The notes beneath the pieces are model-generated. The model searched no databases. It saw nothing but the letters and a program-made list of their open reading frames with translations, and had not been told where the DNA came from. Shown here piece after piece: positions 34,030 through 44,179 of a stretch of DNA of 64,000 nt. The stretch covers positions 992,001 through 1,056,000 of the forward strand of contig NC_079490.1 in NCBI RefSeq assembly GCF_020520425.1, read 5' to 3'. A program made the position numbers and the translations under genes. This DNA comes from Spinacia oleracea. Taxonomy: Eukaryota; Streptophyta; Magnoliopsida; Caryophyllales; Amaranthaceae. How positions within the stretch are numbered: the stretch's first letter is position 1; every line of letters begins with the position of its first letter.

Positions 34030-35032
34030 AATGGGGACACAATCACTTTGGTTGTGTCGAAGTAGAAGAGGAGGAGAGAGAAAATTAAGGGAAAAAAATA
34101 TTGAATATGGGTGTGGGTTAGTTGAAGAGTTGGTACTTGGTAGCTTGTTTTTCTTGGATCTTGATCACTTCATTGTAGAAGTGGTAATAGGCCCATCAAT
34201 GAGCTCAATGGATCTTAATCCCTTTGTTCTAGAAGTGGGGCCGTCAAATCGAGTCATTGGACGGTTACGTTCAGCTAATCGGTTAAGATATAATCGAATA
34301 ATGTAGTTGTGTGGGGTCATTGTGCTTATGTGGATTGAATGTGTGATTTTTTTTGGGTCACTTCGATTTTGTTAGAAATCGGTTGGACCGGGTCAGTTTT
34401 TTACAGTCCTGGGTATTAGGCCCATCAATGGGCTTACAATTGTCTCAAGGTTCCGGTTCGGTTTCAAAATTGAGGCAATTAGTAGCTTATTATACCTAGG
34501 ATAGCATTGCGTCGCGCCGGTTTCGAGATCCTGACAATTAATATCTTATTGTACCTAAAGATTGCATTAGGTCATGGTGGCCTGACCCAACTCGAAAAAG
34601 CATGCATCGATTCGAGACAATTATGCACGTGTGAGGCTGTGAATTGTGAGTTGTGGATGTGTTATTATTTTATTTGAAAAATATGACACGGCTAACTCGG
34701 ATTCAACTTATAAACGTAGGCTTAACACAACTCGACGCGAGGTTGTGCATGGACGATCCATTTAAAACTTGTGATACAACAATATGGATCATGACCATTG
34801 TCATTTTGAACTTATATCCATATGCCACAAGCACAATTGTAAAAACACATCGATAGTTGTGGTGGCATACAGTTGGTTTGGCGGTTTTGACAGTGAAAGG
34901 CTAGAGACATTTAGTAGTTGTTTGGATGATGTAGAATTTGATTTTTCTAGTAAGTATATGTATGTACATTTGTTTGGTTTACAACAATGTAACAAGTAAA
35001 ATTTCCTAAAGATATCTACCACAAAAAGGTGT
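34030..35032. other. Intergenic DNA upstream of the reductase
   Basis: Only short open frames without recognisable domains. A GC-rich patch at 34380-34600 resembles the dispersed GC-rich repeats. No gene is supported. Confidence 0.4.
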
Positions 35033-35060
35033 AATTAACTAACGTAATCTTTCCATAAAA

Positions 35061-35517
35061 AAAAAAAACAACAATGGAGATACGGTCATCGCCAAATCTT
35101 TTAACCTGGGTAACTCGCAAGTCTACATGGCAGAAGCCCTAGCCCTTCATAAGGGCATCCAAGAGGCTATCAAACTGAATATTAAAGACATCTACATCGA
35201 AGGTGACAACCTACTTGTGATCAACTCGCTAAAAGGAATCTGGACCCCCCCGTGGAAGCTTCAAAACATTATTCAAGATAGCAGGACTCTTCTTCAGCAT
35301 TTTCACTCTACCCATATCAAGCATATCTTCCGTGAAGCAAATAGAGCGGCAGATTGGATAGCTAATGTAGGACATCTTATTGTTGAACCATGGTGTATCA
35401 CCCCGAACTCTAGCCCTAACTTAGATAATATTGTTCAAAGTGACAGCTTAGGTTTCACCCTTGTGTGAAAGGGAATCTAAGTCTTTTTTCTTACCTTTTT
35501 TTTAAAAAAAAAAAAAA
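35061..35517 (+). mobile_element. 5'-truncated LINE fragment (RNase H end)
   Basis: A fragment of about 457 bp between two copies of AATTAACTAACGTAATCTTT plus CCATAAAA (35033-35060 and 35518-35545), ending in an A tail. Its open frame (about 35127-35468) encodes an RNase H-like domain of plant L1-type LINEs: AEALALHKGIQEAI, then IEGDNLLVIN, then the closing HIFREANRAADWIA. The perfect 28-bp duplication and open frame point to a recent target-primed insertion, truncated at its 5' end. Confidence 0.88.
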
Positions 35518-35545
35518 ATTAACTAACGTAATCTTTCCATAAAAA

Positions 35546-36520
35546 AAAAAAAAAAAAAAAAACATAATTTGCAATTTTCGTGAAAAATGATTATATCTAA
35601 CTATCTAAGTAAGCAAAACCAACATTGACATTTCTAACTTATGCGTACGATACAATCGGTTCAACTATACCAACAAAACTTTACTTACTATGAAATACGA
35701 AGTATATAATAAAAATTAATACAACCGATTCAAAATGTGATACACCGGATAATATAATAAAATTGCCTACAATTCCTAACTAAATTTTAGGGACACAACA
35801 CTCCCTATATTTGTTTTTCTTTGCTTCTTGCTAGAATGCTAGCCACTTATTTTTATTTTCAATGAAACATACTTCACTTAACTCACTAAATAATCTACAA
35901 CAAATATTTATTTCACTACATATATTATTTGTTAATCCAAAAAATAAACCAACATGTTTAATTTAGAAAGTTTATCCAAATTATTTAGGAAGAAATTGAA
36001 ACAGTGTGACTTCCCTACCACAAAGCTCACAGATAACAATCTTAATTTAGAAACTATATCCAAATAAATCTTATTTATTTATTTGTTTTGACACCGTTAA
36101 AAATTAATTAAGCACCAAAATAACGTTTGATTCATTCTTTTATCTTTAAAATTAAACTTAATTAAAATATAAAAATTAAACTTAATTAGTTAGAGAAAGT
36201 CTAGTTAGAGAAAGTTTGGGAGTATCCTTAGGAAAGTTTGTTACACCAAGTGGGAAATAACTTGTATAAATATAACAAACTTAATTCATACTTTTAACAC
36301 ACATTTCAAAGTGAAAAAAACTTTCAGGAACGGGGTAGTATCTACCTATCAGAAGGGAGAGATTGTGTGATTTTTTTTTTTGATTTTTTTTTATAATAAA
36401 TTATTGTGAGATATTGAATTTGTTAAAAAGAAAAAGGTGTACCAATAAATGACAATAGGATTTATTGGGTCTGTACATAGTGGTATCGAAGCTGGTGGAG
36501 TGATTGCATTGAGGATATTA
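35546..36520. other. AT-rich intergenic DNA
   Basis: No gene, terminal repeat or clear tandem structure is seen. A poly-A run follows the LINE target copy at 35540-35563. Confidence 0.4.
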
Positions 36521-36524
36521 GAAG

Positions 36525-36990
36525 TGTTGGTGATTAAATTGAAGCAATTTTGTTTTCAATTCAAGTTATCATCTCCATCCCCAGAATTCACTAACGGAGT
36601 TACACGAATTTCCCTCTGCGCTAAGAAAGTCCGGAAAAAGGGTAACGTTCTTTTAACTGTGTTTAGATGAGATTTATGATCATCTATGTTCTTTTTTTAT
36701 GAATCTTGCATTCAAATTAAAACACTTAAATCGTGAAAAATAATAATTAAAAGGCTAATACTATAAATAAACTATAAGTGTTAAATTGAAGCAATGTTGT
36801 TTTCAATTCAAGTTATCATCTCCATCCCCAGAATTCACTAACGGAGTTACACGAATTTCCCTCTGCGCTAACAAAGTTCGGAAAAAGGGTAACGTTCTTT
36901 TAGCTGTGTTTAGATGAGATTTATAATTTCTTTTTTATGAATCTCGCATTCAAATTAAAAACTTAAACCGTGAAAAATAAATAAATTAAA
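36525..36990. repeat. Direct tandem duplication, 247-bp period
   Basis: The block GATTAAATTGAAGCAATTTT...AACGGAGTTACACGAATTTC...GGGTAACGTTCTTTTA starting near 36530 is repeated from about 36777 with few changes. The small open frame in copy 1 is broken in copy 2, so it is not coding. Confidence 0.85.
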
Positions 36991-37040
36991 AGGCTATGTT
37001 TTATTGCATTAGTAAATTGGACAGAATATTATAAATAAAA

Positions 37041-37307
37041 CTAGTTTTGGGGCCCGGGTGATGCCCCGGGTTACTACATTAATGACATTCACATTTACTT
37101 ATATTTTCTTTTTGCAATGATAACATGAACACATGTAATAGCTTAGTGGTAAAGGCTTTATTGTTTAAACTCAAGGTCAAGGGTGCAAACCATGTTTGAT
37201 ATATTTTTTTAATGTGTATGAAGATTACATTGAGCAAACCACCCATAAGAAAAGCGCCACGTGTCACATAAACTTTCTTTTAAACGCCTTTTAATAGATA
37301 GTATAGA
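37041..37307 (-). mobile_element. Non-autonomous Helitron, 267 bp
   Basis: On the minus strand it starts TCTATACTATCTATTAAAAG and ends with the GC hairpin CCCGGGGCATCACCCGGG followed by CAAAACTAG. It is inserted exactly between A and T, without target duplication. These are the canonical Helitron 5' TC, 3' hairpin and CTAG end. It encloses tRNA-promoter-like boxes on the plus strand (TAGCTTAGTGGTAAAGGC and GGGTGCAAACC). Confidence 0.88.
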
Positions 37308-38389
37308 TAAGTGCAATTTTAGACATTGTATCCATATTTTGGTAGTTATTATTAATTGTAACATTTGGATGTGTTAAAGGATTAGACTAAAATAATCATT
37401 TGTATTCTTTTCCATGGATCTCATATTCAAATTAGAACATCTAGCTAAATCGTGGGAAAAAATAATAATCAAACGACTATATTTAATTTTATTGTATTAG
37501 TAACTTGGACCGAATATGGTAATAAATTGTAAGTGTCCTTTAATTTAGACCTTTTATCCAATATTAGTTGTAACATTTTAGTGTGTTAAGGATTATACTA
37601 AAATAGATTAGACGAACATGATATATATGTATGTATAGAAGATGTATAAGGATAGATTATATCCAGCCATTAGATCGTTTTTGAGGATTTTTATTGTAAT
37701 TTGATACATCATTTTTTTTGGTTAATTGGATGGAGTAAATGTTTACATTAGTTATAATAGAGCTCTTAATTAAGGAGAAACTAGCTTTTGTGATCGTTCA
37801 AAGAACGGGCGGTTGTATAGTGATTATTTAATCTATATTTTTAAGTTCTAATTTTGTCGAGCTTGTGATTTTAAAGAGAATATATGATTTATATAGAGGT
37901 AGGAAAGTTGAAATAATACACAAATTAAATAGTGTATTAATATTGAGTGTTAGTCGGGAAGATGTTGAATGAATAAATTGGTGAATTGATGTTAATTAGG
38001 AAGATGAAGTGAAAGAGGCAATTGGAGTTGTGTAATATATCAAACAACAAAGAAAAAATAAAATAAAAAACGAAATTAATGGAGGAAAGAATGGACGACA
38101 CGTGTTATCTAATCAAATATGTTGACAGTTATCATGTAATCAAATGTGGTTTTGTTTTTTTAAATACTAGGTATAAACTAGGTATAAATGATAAAGTATT
38201 TACTATGTACCCATATCATGCATGTATCAATGTACGTAGTATGTATTAGTGATGACAAGAGCAATAGAACTATGTATACAAAATTTTATGTGAACGGAGT
38301 ATAGAAATCTGATTTTATTAATACATTACTTAGTCATCGATTTTGATAACAATGTACATTTTTTTACTTCTTCATAGGATTAAATCCAA
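37308..38389. other. 5' flank of the NPF7-type transporter
   Basis: AT-rich DNA with no gene. It must contain the transporter promoter, but no core element could be chosen among many TATA-like words. Confidence 0.4.
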
Positions 38390-41300
38390 ATGGCTGCAAC
38401 AAATACCCTCAGCCACATCCCTGAAATAGTTGAAAAGGTTAGTAAGTTTATGTTGTTGATTTTATCGTTTCCAAGAAAATTCGAGTCAAAATCCTCTATT
38501 CCATCAATTTGTAAACCACTTGTGTACCGTAGTTAGAGCAAATGACACACAGATTGTGGAACAGAAAATCCAAACTTTATAATGTGTTTCTTGACCACCA
38601 TCCAAACAGGAAAGGGAAGACATAGTTGTACATAATGAAGCAGAAAACAGGATTGAAATCTGCAACAACGACAACAATATAGTGGAAATCATTACACCTT
38701 CCATAAAGAAAAAGAAAGGAGGATGGAAATGGGCCTATTTCGTCTTAGGTACGATACCCATTCCCAACCAAATGCAACTTTTTTAAGAAGATAGACTCTA
38801 AAACAACATCTCAAAATTCTTATTGTTTCAAAATTACATTACCCCTATACGTGTTTATGGTTCCCAAACACACGTATTAGAATAAGTTGTATCATAATAT
38901 TCACAGTTTTTGTTATCGTGTGCAGCGAACCAAGCGTTGGCGACACTGTCATTCTTCGGAGTAGGCGTAAACCTAGTGTTGTTCTTAACAAGAGTACTGA
39001 AACAAGACAATGCCGTTGCTGCTAACAATGTTTGTATATGGACTGGAACCGTTTACCTATTCTCAGTGGTTGGCGCGTTCCTTAGTGATGCTTACTGGGG
39101 TCGTTTCCTCACTTGCACCGTCTTCCAGCTCATTCTTCTCTTGGTATGCTACTACGTTTCAACTTTTATATAAAAGATGGTTGTGGGTCGGGTCGGGTTT
39201 TTGTGTCGTGCCCACATTCTACGAGCCTGAGCGGGTAGGGTCAACGACAAGCCCACTTGTTACAGGCTGGGTCGGGCCAAAAAATTAAAAAACACGGTCC
39301 AGTCATGGTAGCACACGTGTCTAAGCATAGTTTTGCGTAATGTAACGTGTTTTGTCTTGCTGGATGGGCCTAGTCGTACTTTTTCAAATAAATGCGATAT
39401 GGGCCCAACATGCCTTAGTCCGACCCGACTTAATGTCATCTTTAATTCTATACAGTAACTTTACCTATATATGTTCTATAAGGGGACGTGTGGGGTGATT
39501 GACTTTTAGGGTCCCCTGTGAAATACATGCATTACCCTTAATGACTTTGGTTTTTGTAATATGTTCAATCATGTAAAATGTCATGTGACACCAAAAATTA
39601 TTCGCTGATTTATTTTATTTCCGTGTAGGGGTTGACGCTACTTTCAGTAACGTCATGGCTATTTTTATTGACTCCAAAAGGTTGTGGTGATGGTAAGTTA
39701 GAGTGTCATGAGACATCGTTCCTTAGCCAAATAATCTTCTACGTATCGATTTACATGGTGGCATTGGGGTACGGAGGCCACCAACCAACATGTGCTACGT
39801 TCGGGGCGGACCAATTCGACGACTCCGACCCGAAAGGAGAAGGTTCAAAAGCAGCATTCTTTTGCTACTTTTACTTTGCACTAAATTGTGGCTCTTTGTT
39901 TTCCAACACTGTTTTGGTGTACTACGAGGACAACGGGTCATGGACTTTCGGGTTTTGGGTATCGACAGCTGCCGCTGTTTTGGGTGTTGTGTTGTTTTTA
40001 GCCGGTACGCCCGGGTACCGGTTCGTTAAGGCGCGCGGCAACCCGTTGCCGCGCGTTGCTCAAGTGTTTGTCGCCGCGTATAGGAAGCGAAGAGTGGCAA
40101 TTGCTGCTCCAAATGAGCTATATGAAGTGGAATGTTCTGAGTCTGCTATTAAAGGAACTAGGAAGATTGAACACTCTAATTATTTTAGGTAAACATACTA
40201 ATTCTCTTCTTTTTTTTTAATTCGGTTAAATTTGTTGAAGGGCGTGTTAATTTGTGGGGAGGGGATTCGAACATGTAACTTAACATGCTAATATTTACCC
40301 ACTCTCGATATTTTCCACTTGACTAAAATATCATTGGTTAGTAGTTAGTGAATACTCCCAATTATAAACACATTTGATGGTCTAGTAATTACATACATAC
40401 AAGTGTCATATACTCATACCATGTTGCCTAAGTAATAATAACTTATTTCTAATTTATTTTGGCATGTTTAATAGGTTAGTATGAAAAAATTATTAAATTA
40501 GTGTCGTTAGCACAAGTTGCACTTGGATAATGTAATTTTAGGTCAAATTTCACTTTAAAAAAAGATTACTTTAATTCAAAAAATGGTTTTTATATTTGAA
40601 AAATAGTTTTTATTTATTATAATCACGATGTGAACTATAAAAGTCACTATTTAAGTAAAAGGGATGCTAGAAAAAATTATTGGCTTTGGGTAACACTAAT
40701 ATTATTGTGGACCAGATCTATACAGGAATAATCCCGATTATCATGGTGTGGCATAGCTAGTTTTCTCTTTATACTAGGAATATTTGGCCTATATTTCTAG
40801 CCTATTTTTTGGGTGCGTGCAAATGAGCCATAATGATATCAATCAATCAATCAATACTTTAGTATTTAAAAAAGAAGACCATGAATTATTAGATGACATG
40901 TGTCATCCCATATTTCCTCCATTTGTTTGTTTTTTTTTCAATTTTTCTTTTTGTTATTTGTTTCACAAATTATTTTACAGCTTTAACACCCCAATTCATC
41001 TTTCTCATTCAAAATCAATTCACCATTTATTTCATATAACTTCTTTCACCCCATCTCCCTCCTTAACACTCGATATTAATCCACCCTATAATTTGTATAT
41101 TTTTTCAACTTTCAACCAACTAAAATCACAATCCCTCAACAAAATTAGCACTTTAAAAGATCGATTAACAACCATTGTATAATTACCCGGGCTCAGAAGC
41201 TAGTTATAAATAGTTCTAGTGTCATTTCTTATGTACTACTACCTCCGTTTCATAAAGTTCTTTACAGTTACTATTTGCACAGACTCCAATGCAATATTTA

Positions 41301-42523
41301 ACTACTAATATATCCAATTTCGTATGTGGAAAAATTATAAAAAGTTGATATTCTGAAAATACATACTGAGAACAATCTAACAAGATCTTACGTGTAACGT
41401 TTTGATGTATATAATAGTGAGAATTTACGGTCAAAGTTTTCATGTTGTGGACACGTATTCCAAAGCGTAAAGAACTTTCAGAAACGGAGGAAGTAGATCA
41501 TTACTCGTCTTGCTATATAAATTAAGTTGCTTGATTCTTGGTGTTTCGTAACACTAATCGAATTATGTGCACATTACTTGTAGGTTCTTAGACAAAGCAG
41601 CAACCATAACTCAGCAAGACGTACACGATCCAAGGAACCCATGGCATATTTGCACCATCACACAAGTAGAGGAAGCCAAATGTGTCCTAAAACTGACCCC
41701 TTTGTGGCTTACCACCATCATCTACTCCGTCATCTTCACTCAAATGGCGTCGCTCTTTGTCGAGCAAGGCGATGTAATGGACACTAGAATCGGGAACTTC
41801 CACTTCCCGGCGGCGAGCATGTCCGTATTCGACATCTCTAGCGTACTCGTCTGCACGTGTATTTATCGACACATACTCGTCCCTGTAATTGGGAGGATAA
41901 GCGGAAACCCTAAGGGGTTGACTGAGCTCCAGAGGATGGGGGTAGGGCTAATCATTGGTATGCTAGCTATGGTAGCCGCTGGGGTCACTGAGATTGAGCG
42001 TCTGAAAAGAGTGGTCCCACATGAGAAAAGCAGCTCTATGAGCGTGTTGTGGCAGATCCCACAATACGTCCTTATGGGGGCATCAGAGGTTTTTATGTAC
42101 GTTGGACAACTCGAGTTTTTCAACGGGCAGGCTCCCGACGGGATAAAATCCTTCGGGAGCTCGCTCTGCATGGCGTCCATGTCCGTCGGAAACTATGTTA
42201 GTAGCCTATTAGTTAACATGGTTATGTTAATCACCGCGAGAGGTGCTAACCCCGGGTGGATTCCTTTGGATTTAAACGCCGGGCACGTCGATAGGTGGTA
42301 CTTCCTTATTATGGTGCTTACGGGTGTTGATGTTGTCATATATGTGCTCTTTGCTAGGTGGTACAAGCCATCTACATTCATTGAGACTAGCCATAAGCTT
42401 GAGGTGGAGACTAGATTTGATGGAGTTGTTGAACAAGATGAAGATGAAGATGAAGCTATTAAAAAAGTACTACCTCCGTTTCAGAAAGTTCTTTACGCTT
42501 TGGAAAATGTGTCCAAAGTATGA
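38390..42523 (+). CDS. NPF7-type nitrate/peptide-family transporter with MITE-derived C-terminus
   Basis: Five exons: 38390-38437, 38610-38748, 38926-39143, 39629-40188 and 41584-42523. All are GT-AG and in phase, giving 634 residues. It is a proton-coupled carrier of the NRT1/PTR family with about 12 membrane segments, in the plasma membrane or another endomembrane. FFGVGVNLVLFLTRVL, DNAVAANNVCIWTGTVY, GALGYGG-like VALGYGGHQPTCATFGADQF and GASEVFMYVGQLEFF are typical of the NPF7 subgroup (NRT1.5/NRT1.8 relatives), which moves nitrate or potassium at the xylem. The first membrane segment reads ANQALATLSFFG and lacks the ExxER motif linked to proton coupling. The last 17 residues (LPPFQKVLYALENVSKV) and the stop lie inside a MITE. 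The substrate is inferred from subgroup only. An intron copy of the same MITE family lies before exon 5. Confidence 0.92.
39173..39447. mobile_element. hAT-type MITE, family 2, in transporter intron 3
   Basis: The left end AAAGATGGTTGTGGGTCGGG and inverted right end AAAGATGACATTAAGTCGGG match the family defined at 14531. GC-rich interior. The flanks are AT-rich and a target duplication could not be fixed. Confidence 0.75.
40205..40345 (-). mobile_element. Possible SINE remnant in transporter intron 4
   Basis: Read on the minus strand there is an A-box-like TTTTAGTCAAGTGG and a B-box-like ATGTTCGAATCCCC followed by an A-rich end. No clean target duplication was found. Confidence 0.5.
41236..41493. 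mobile_element. Stowaway-type MITE, 258 bp, in transporter intron 4
   Basis: Inverted ends CTACCTCCGTTTCATAAAGT and ACTTTCAGAAACGGAGGAAG are flanked by TA on both sides. It is the same family as 42470-42724 but lies in opposite orientation (shared ACGGTCAAAGTTTTCAT, read as ATGAAAACTTTGACCGT in the other). Confidence 0.88.
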
Positions 42524-42724
42524 AAACTTTGACCGTAAATTCCCACTATTATATACATCAAAATGTTACATGTAAGATCATGTTAGATTGGTCTCGTTAT
42601 TCATTTTGAGAATATTAACTTTTTATAATTTTTTTCCATACAAAATTGGATATATTAACGGTCAAACATTGCACCGGAGTCCGTGCAAATAGTAAGTGTA
42701 AAGATCTTTTTGAAACGGAGGAAG
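42470..42724. mobile_element. Stowaway-type MITE, 255 bp, supplying the transporter stop codon
   Basis: It begins CTACCTCCGTTTCAGAAAGT and ends TTTTTGAAACGGAGGAAG, with TA on both sides. The transporter frame runs 17 codons into it and stops at 42521-42523; the rest would be 3' untranslated sequence. Confidence 0.9.
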
Positions 42725-42726
42725 TA

Positions 42727-43960
42727 TCAACTTAAATTAATTAGCTTTTGGGGGTTTTAATTATGGATTAGGGTAGTCATTAATTTTTTTAATCTTAAAT
42801 TCTTAATGTTATGACAAATTACAATGGTGTTGTAGTTTGATTTGTTTCTGATGATTTTGTCATAATCTCATATTACTTGTAATTGCACAATCAACGTGAC
42901 AACTAATTAATAAGGGAGAAAGCATGTGAACTATCAATATATAGAACAAGCCGAACAACTACTTACAAATGGAGGAATCATTTGGAATACTAGATGCACA
43001 TGCATACAATGGTCCGGCCCGACCCAGCCAGAACAAACTTTGGTCTAACGTTACCGCTTCTAGCTTTGGATCTTACCATCTCAAGGTTACTAGGCCAAAC
43101 CCTACTATAATCGGATCGATTCGACTATCTAAGGGTAGACTACTTGTTACAAAGGGAGGAAGCATGTGAAATCAATGGATTCCATAGCCCATGCAGACTG
43201 AACTTTGGCCTAGTGTTAGACCCGATTAACTAAGCCGACCGGTTGGCCCGACCCAGTCCAAAAAAGTGTGGGTTTGGGCACCCTAAAATATGCATTTTTA
43301 GACCAAAGCCCGAGCCTAGTCCGAAAAAGCATGTTTTAGCCCGCAAAGCCCACACCAAAATTATGAGTTTGGCATGATTTTTTTGTGTTAAAGCTCGCCC
43401 CGACCCAAATTTTGATCACCTCTACCTTAGTGTTTATAACTTTGCATCTAACCACCTCAAGGTTATAGCCGGATTTAACCGTCTATTCAAGGGCAAAGAT
43501 GGTTGTGGTCCTTGTGGACTAGGTCGGGCCAAACCCATAGCAAGCCCAATTCATTGGGCGTAGAAGGGCCAGTCCCACGAGCCTTGGCATGAACATGCCA
43601 GGTCCACGAGCCTTGTGCGTGAAAGGGAAAGACCTACGCTAAGCCCACTTATTTTTACCGGACGAGTCTCTGCCGAAAATGTAAAAAAAGGGACTAGACA
43701 CAACCCCAAGCGAAGCGCCAAATCGTGGCTCGTGTTTTTTTCTAAAAAGTACAGTCCAAGCGCGTCCAAGACCCACAACTTCGTGCGCATGTCGGTCCAT
43801 GCCCGTGCTCTTTTCTTGCCGGGCTGGGCCGTACCTCGGGTCCGGCCCGGCCCAGTTACATATTTATTTAAGGGGTCTTCTTGTTTGTTAACCATGCCCG
43901 AATGACGTCATCACTAACATCACCTATTGCACGTGAGACTCTTTGAAATACAGGTGTCAT
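42727..43960. repeat. Intergenic DNA with two GC-rich hAT-like repeats
   Basis: 43005-43420 and 43494-43880 are rich in GGCCCGACCC and GGGCC words; the second begins AAAGATGGTTGTGGTC like family 2. No gene is supported; frames across these islands have no domain. The last 200 bp lead into the CCCH gene promoter. Confidence 0.55.
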
Positions 43961-44179
43961 AAAATCATATTTAAACCTAAATCTCACATCCGCCTACTCA
44001 TTATCGCAAACCCCTCGCGCTCGCTCGAAAGTCGAAACCCCCGCTTTCGCCATTCTCTCTCTCTTCGCTTATCGCTAGGGTTTGCTCTACTTCTTCCCCA
44101 AAATCCACTCGATTACTTCCTCAAATCAGGGGTTATCTTCAAGCTAGGGTCGTCAAATTTCTCGGTTTTCAGTTCGACA

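Noticed and set aside
34031-34306. 91-codon plus-strand frame upstream of the reductase
   Set aside because: No domain or relation to known families, and it lies across promoter and leader DNA of the minus-strand gene.
35127-35468. A host RNase H gene
   Set aside because: The frame is bounded by a perfect target-site duplication and an A tail and resembles the L1-type RNase H end, so it is a retroposed fragment.
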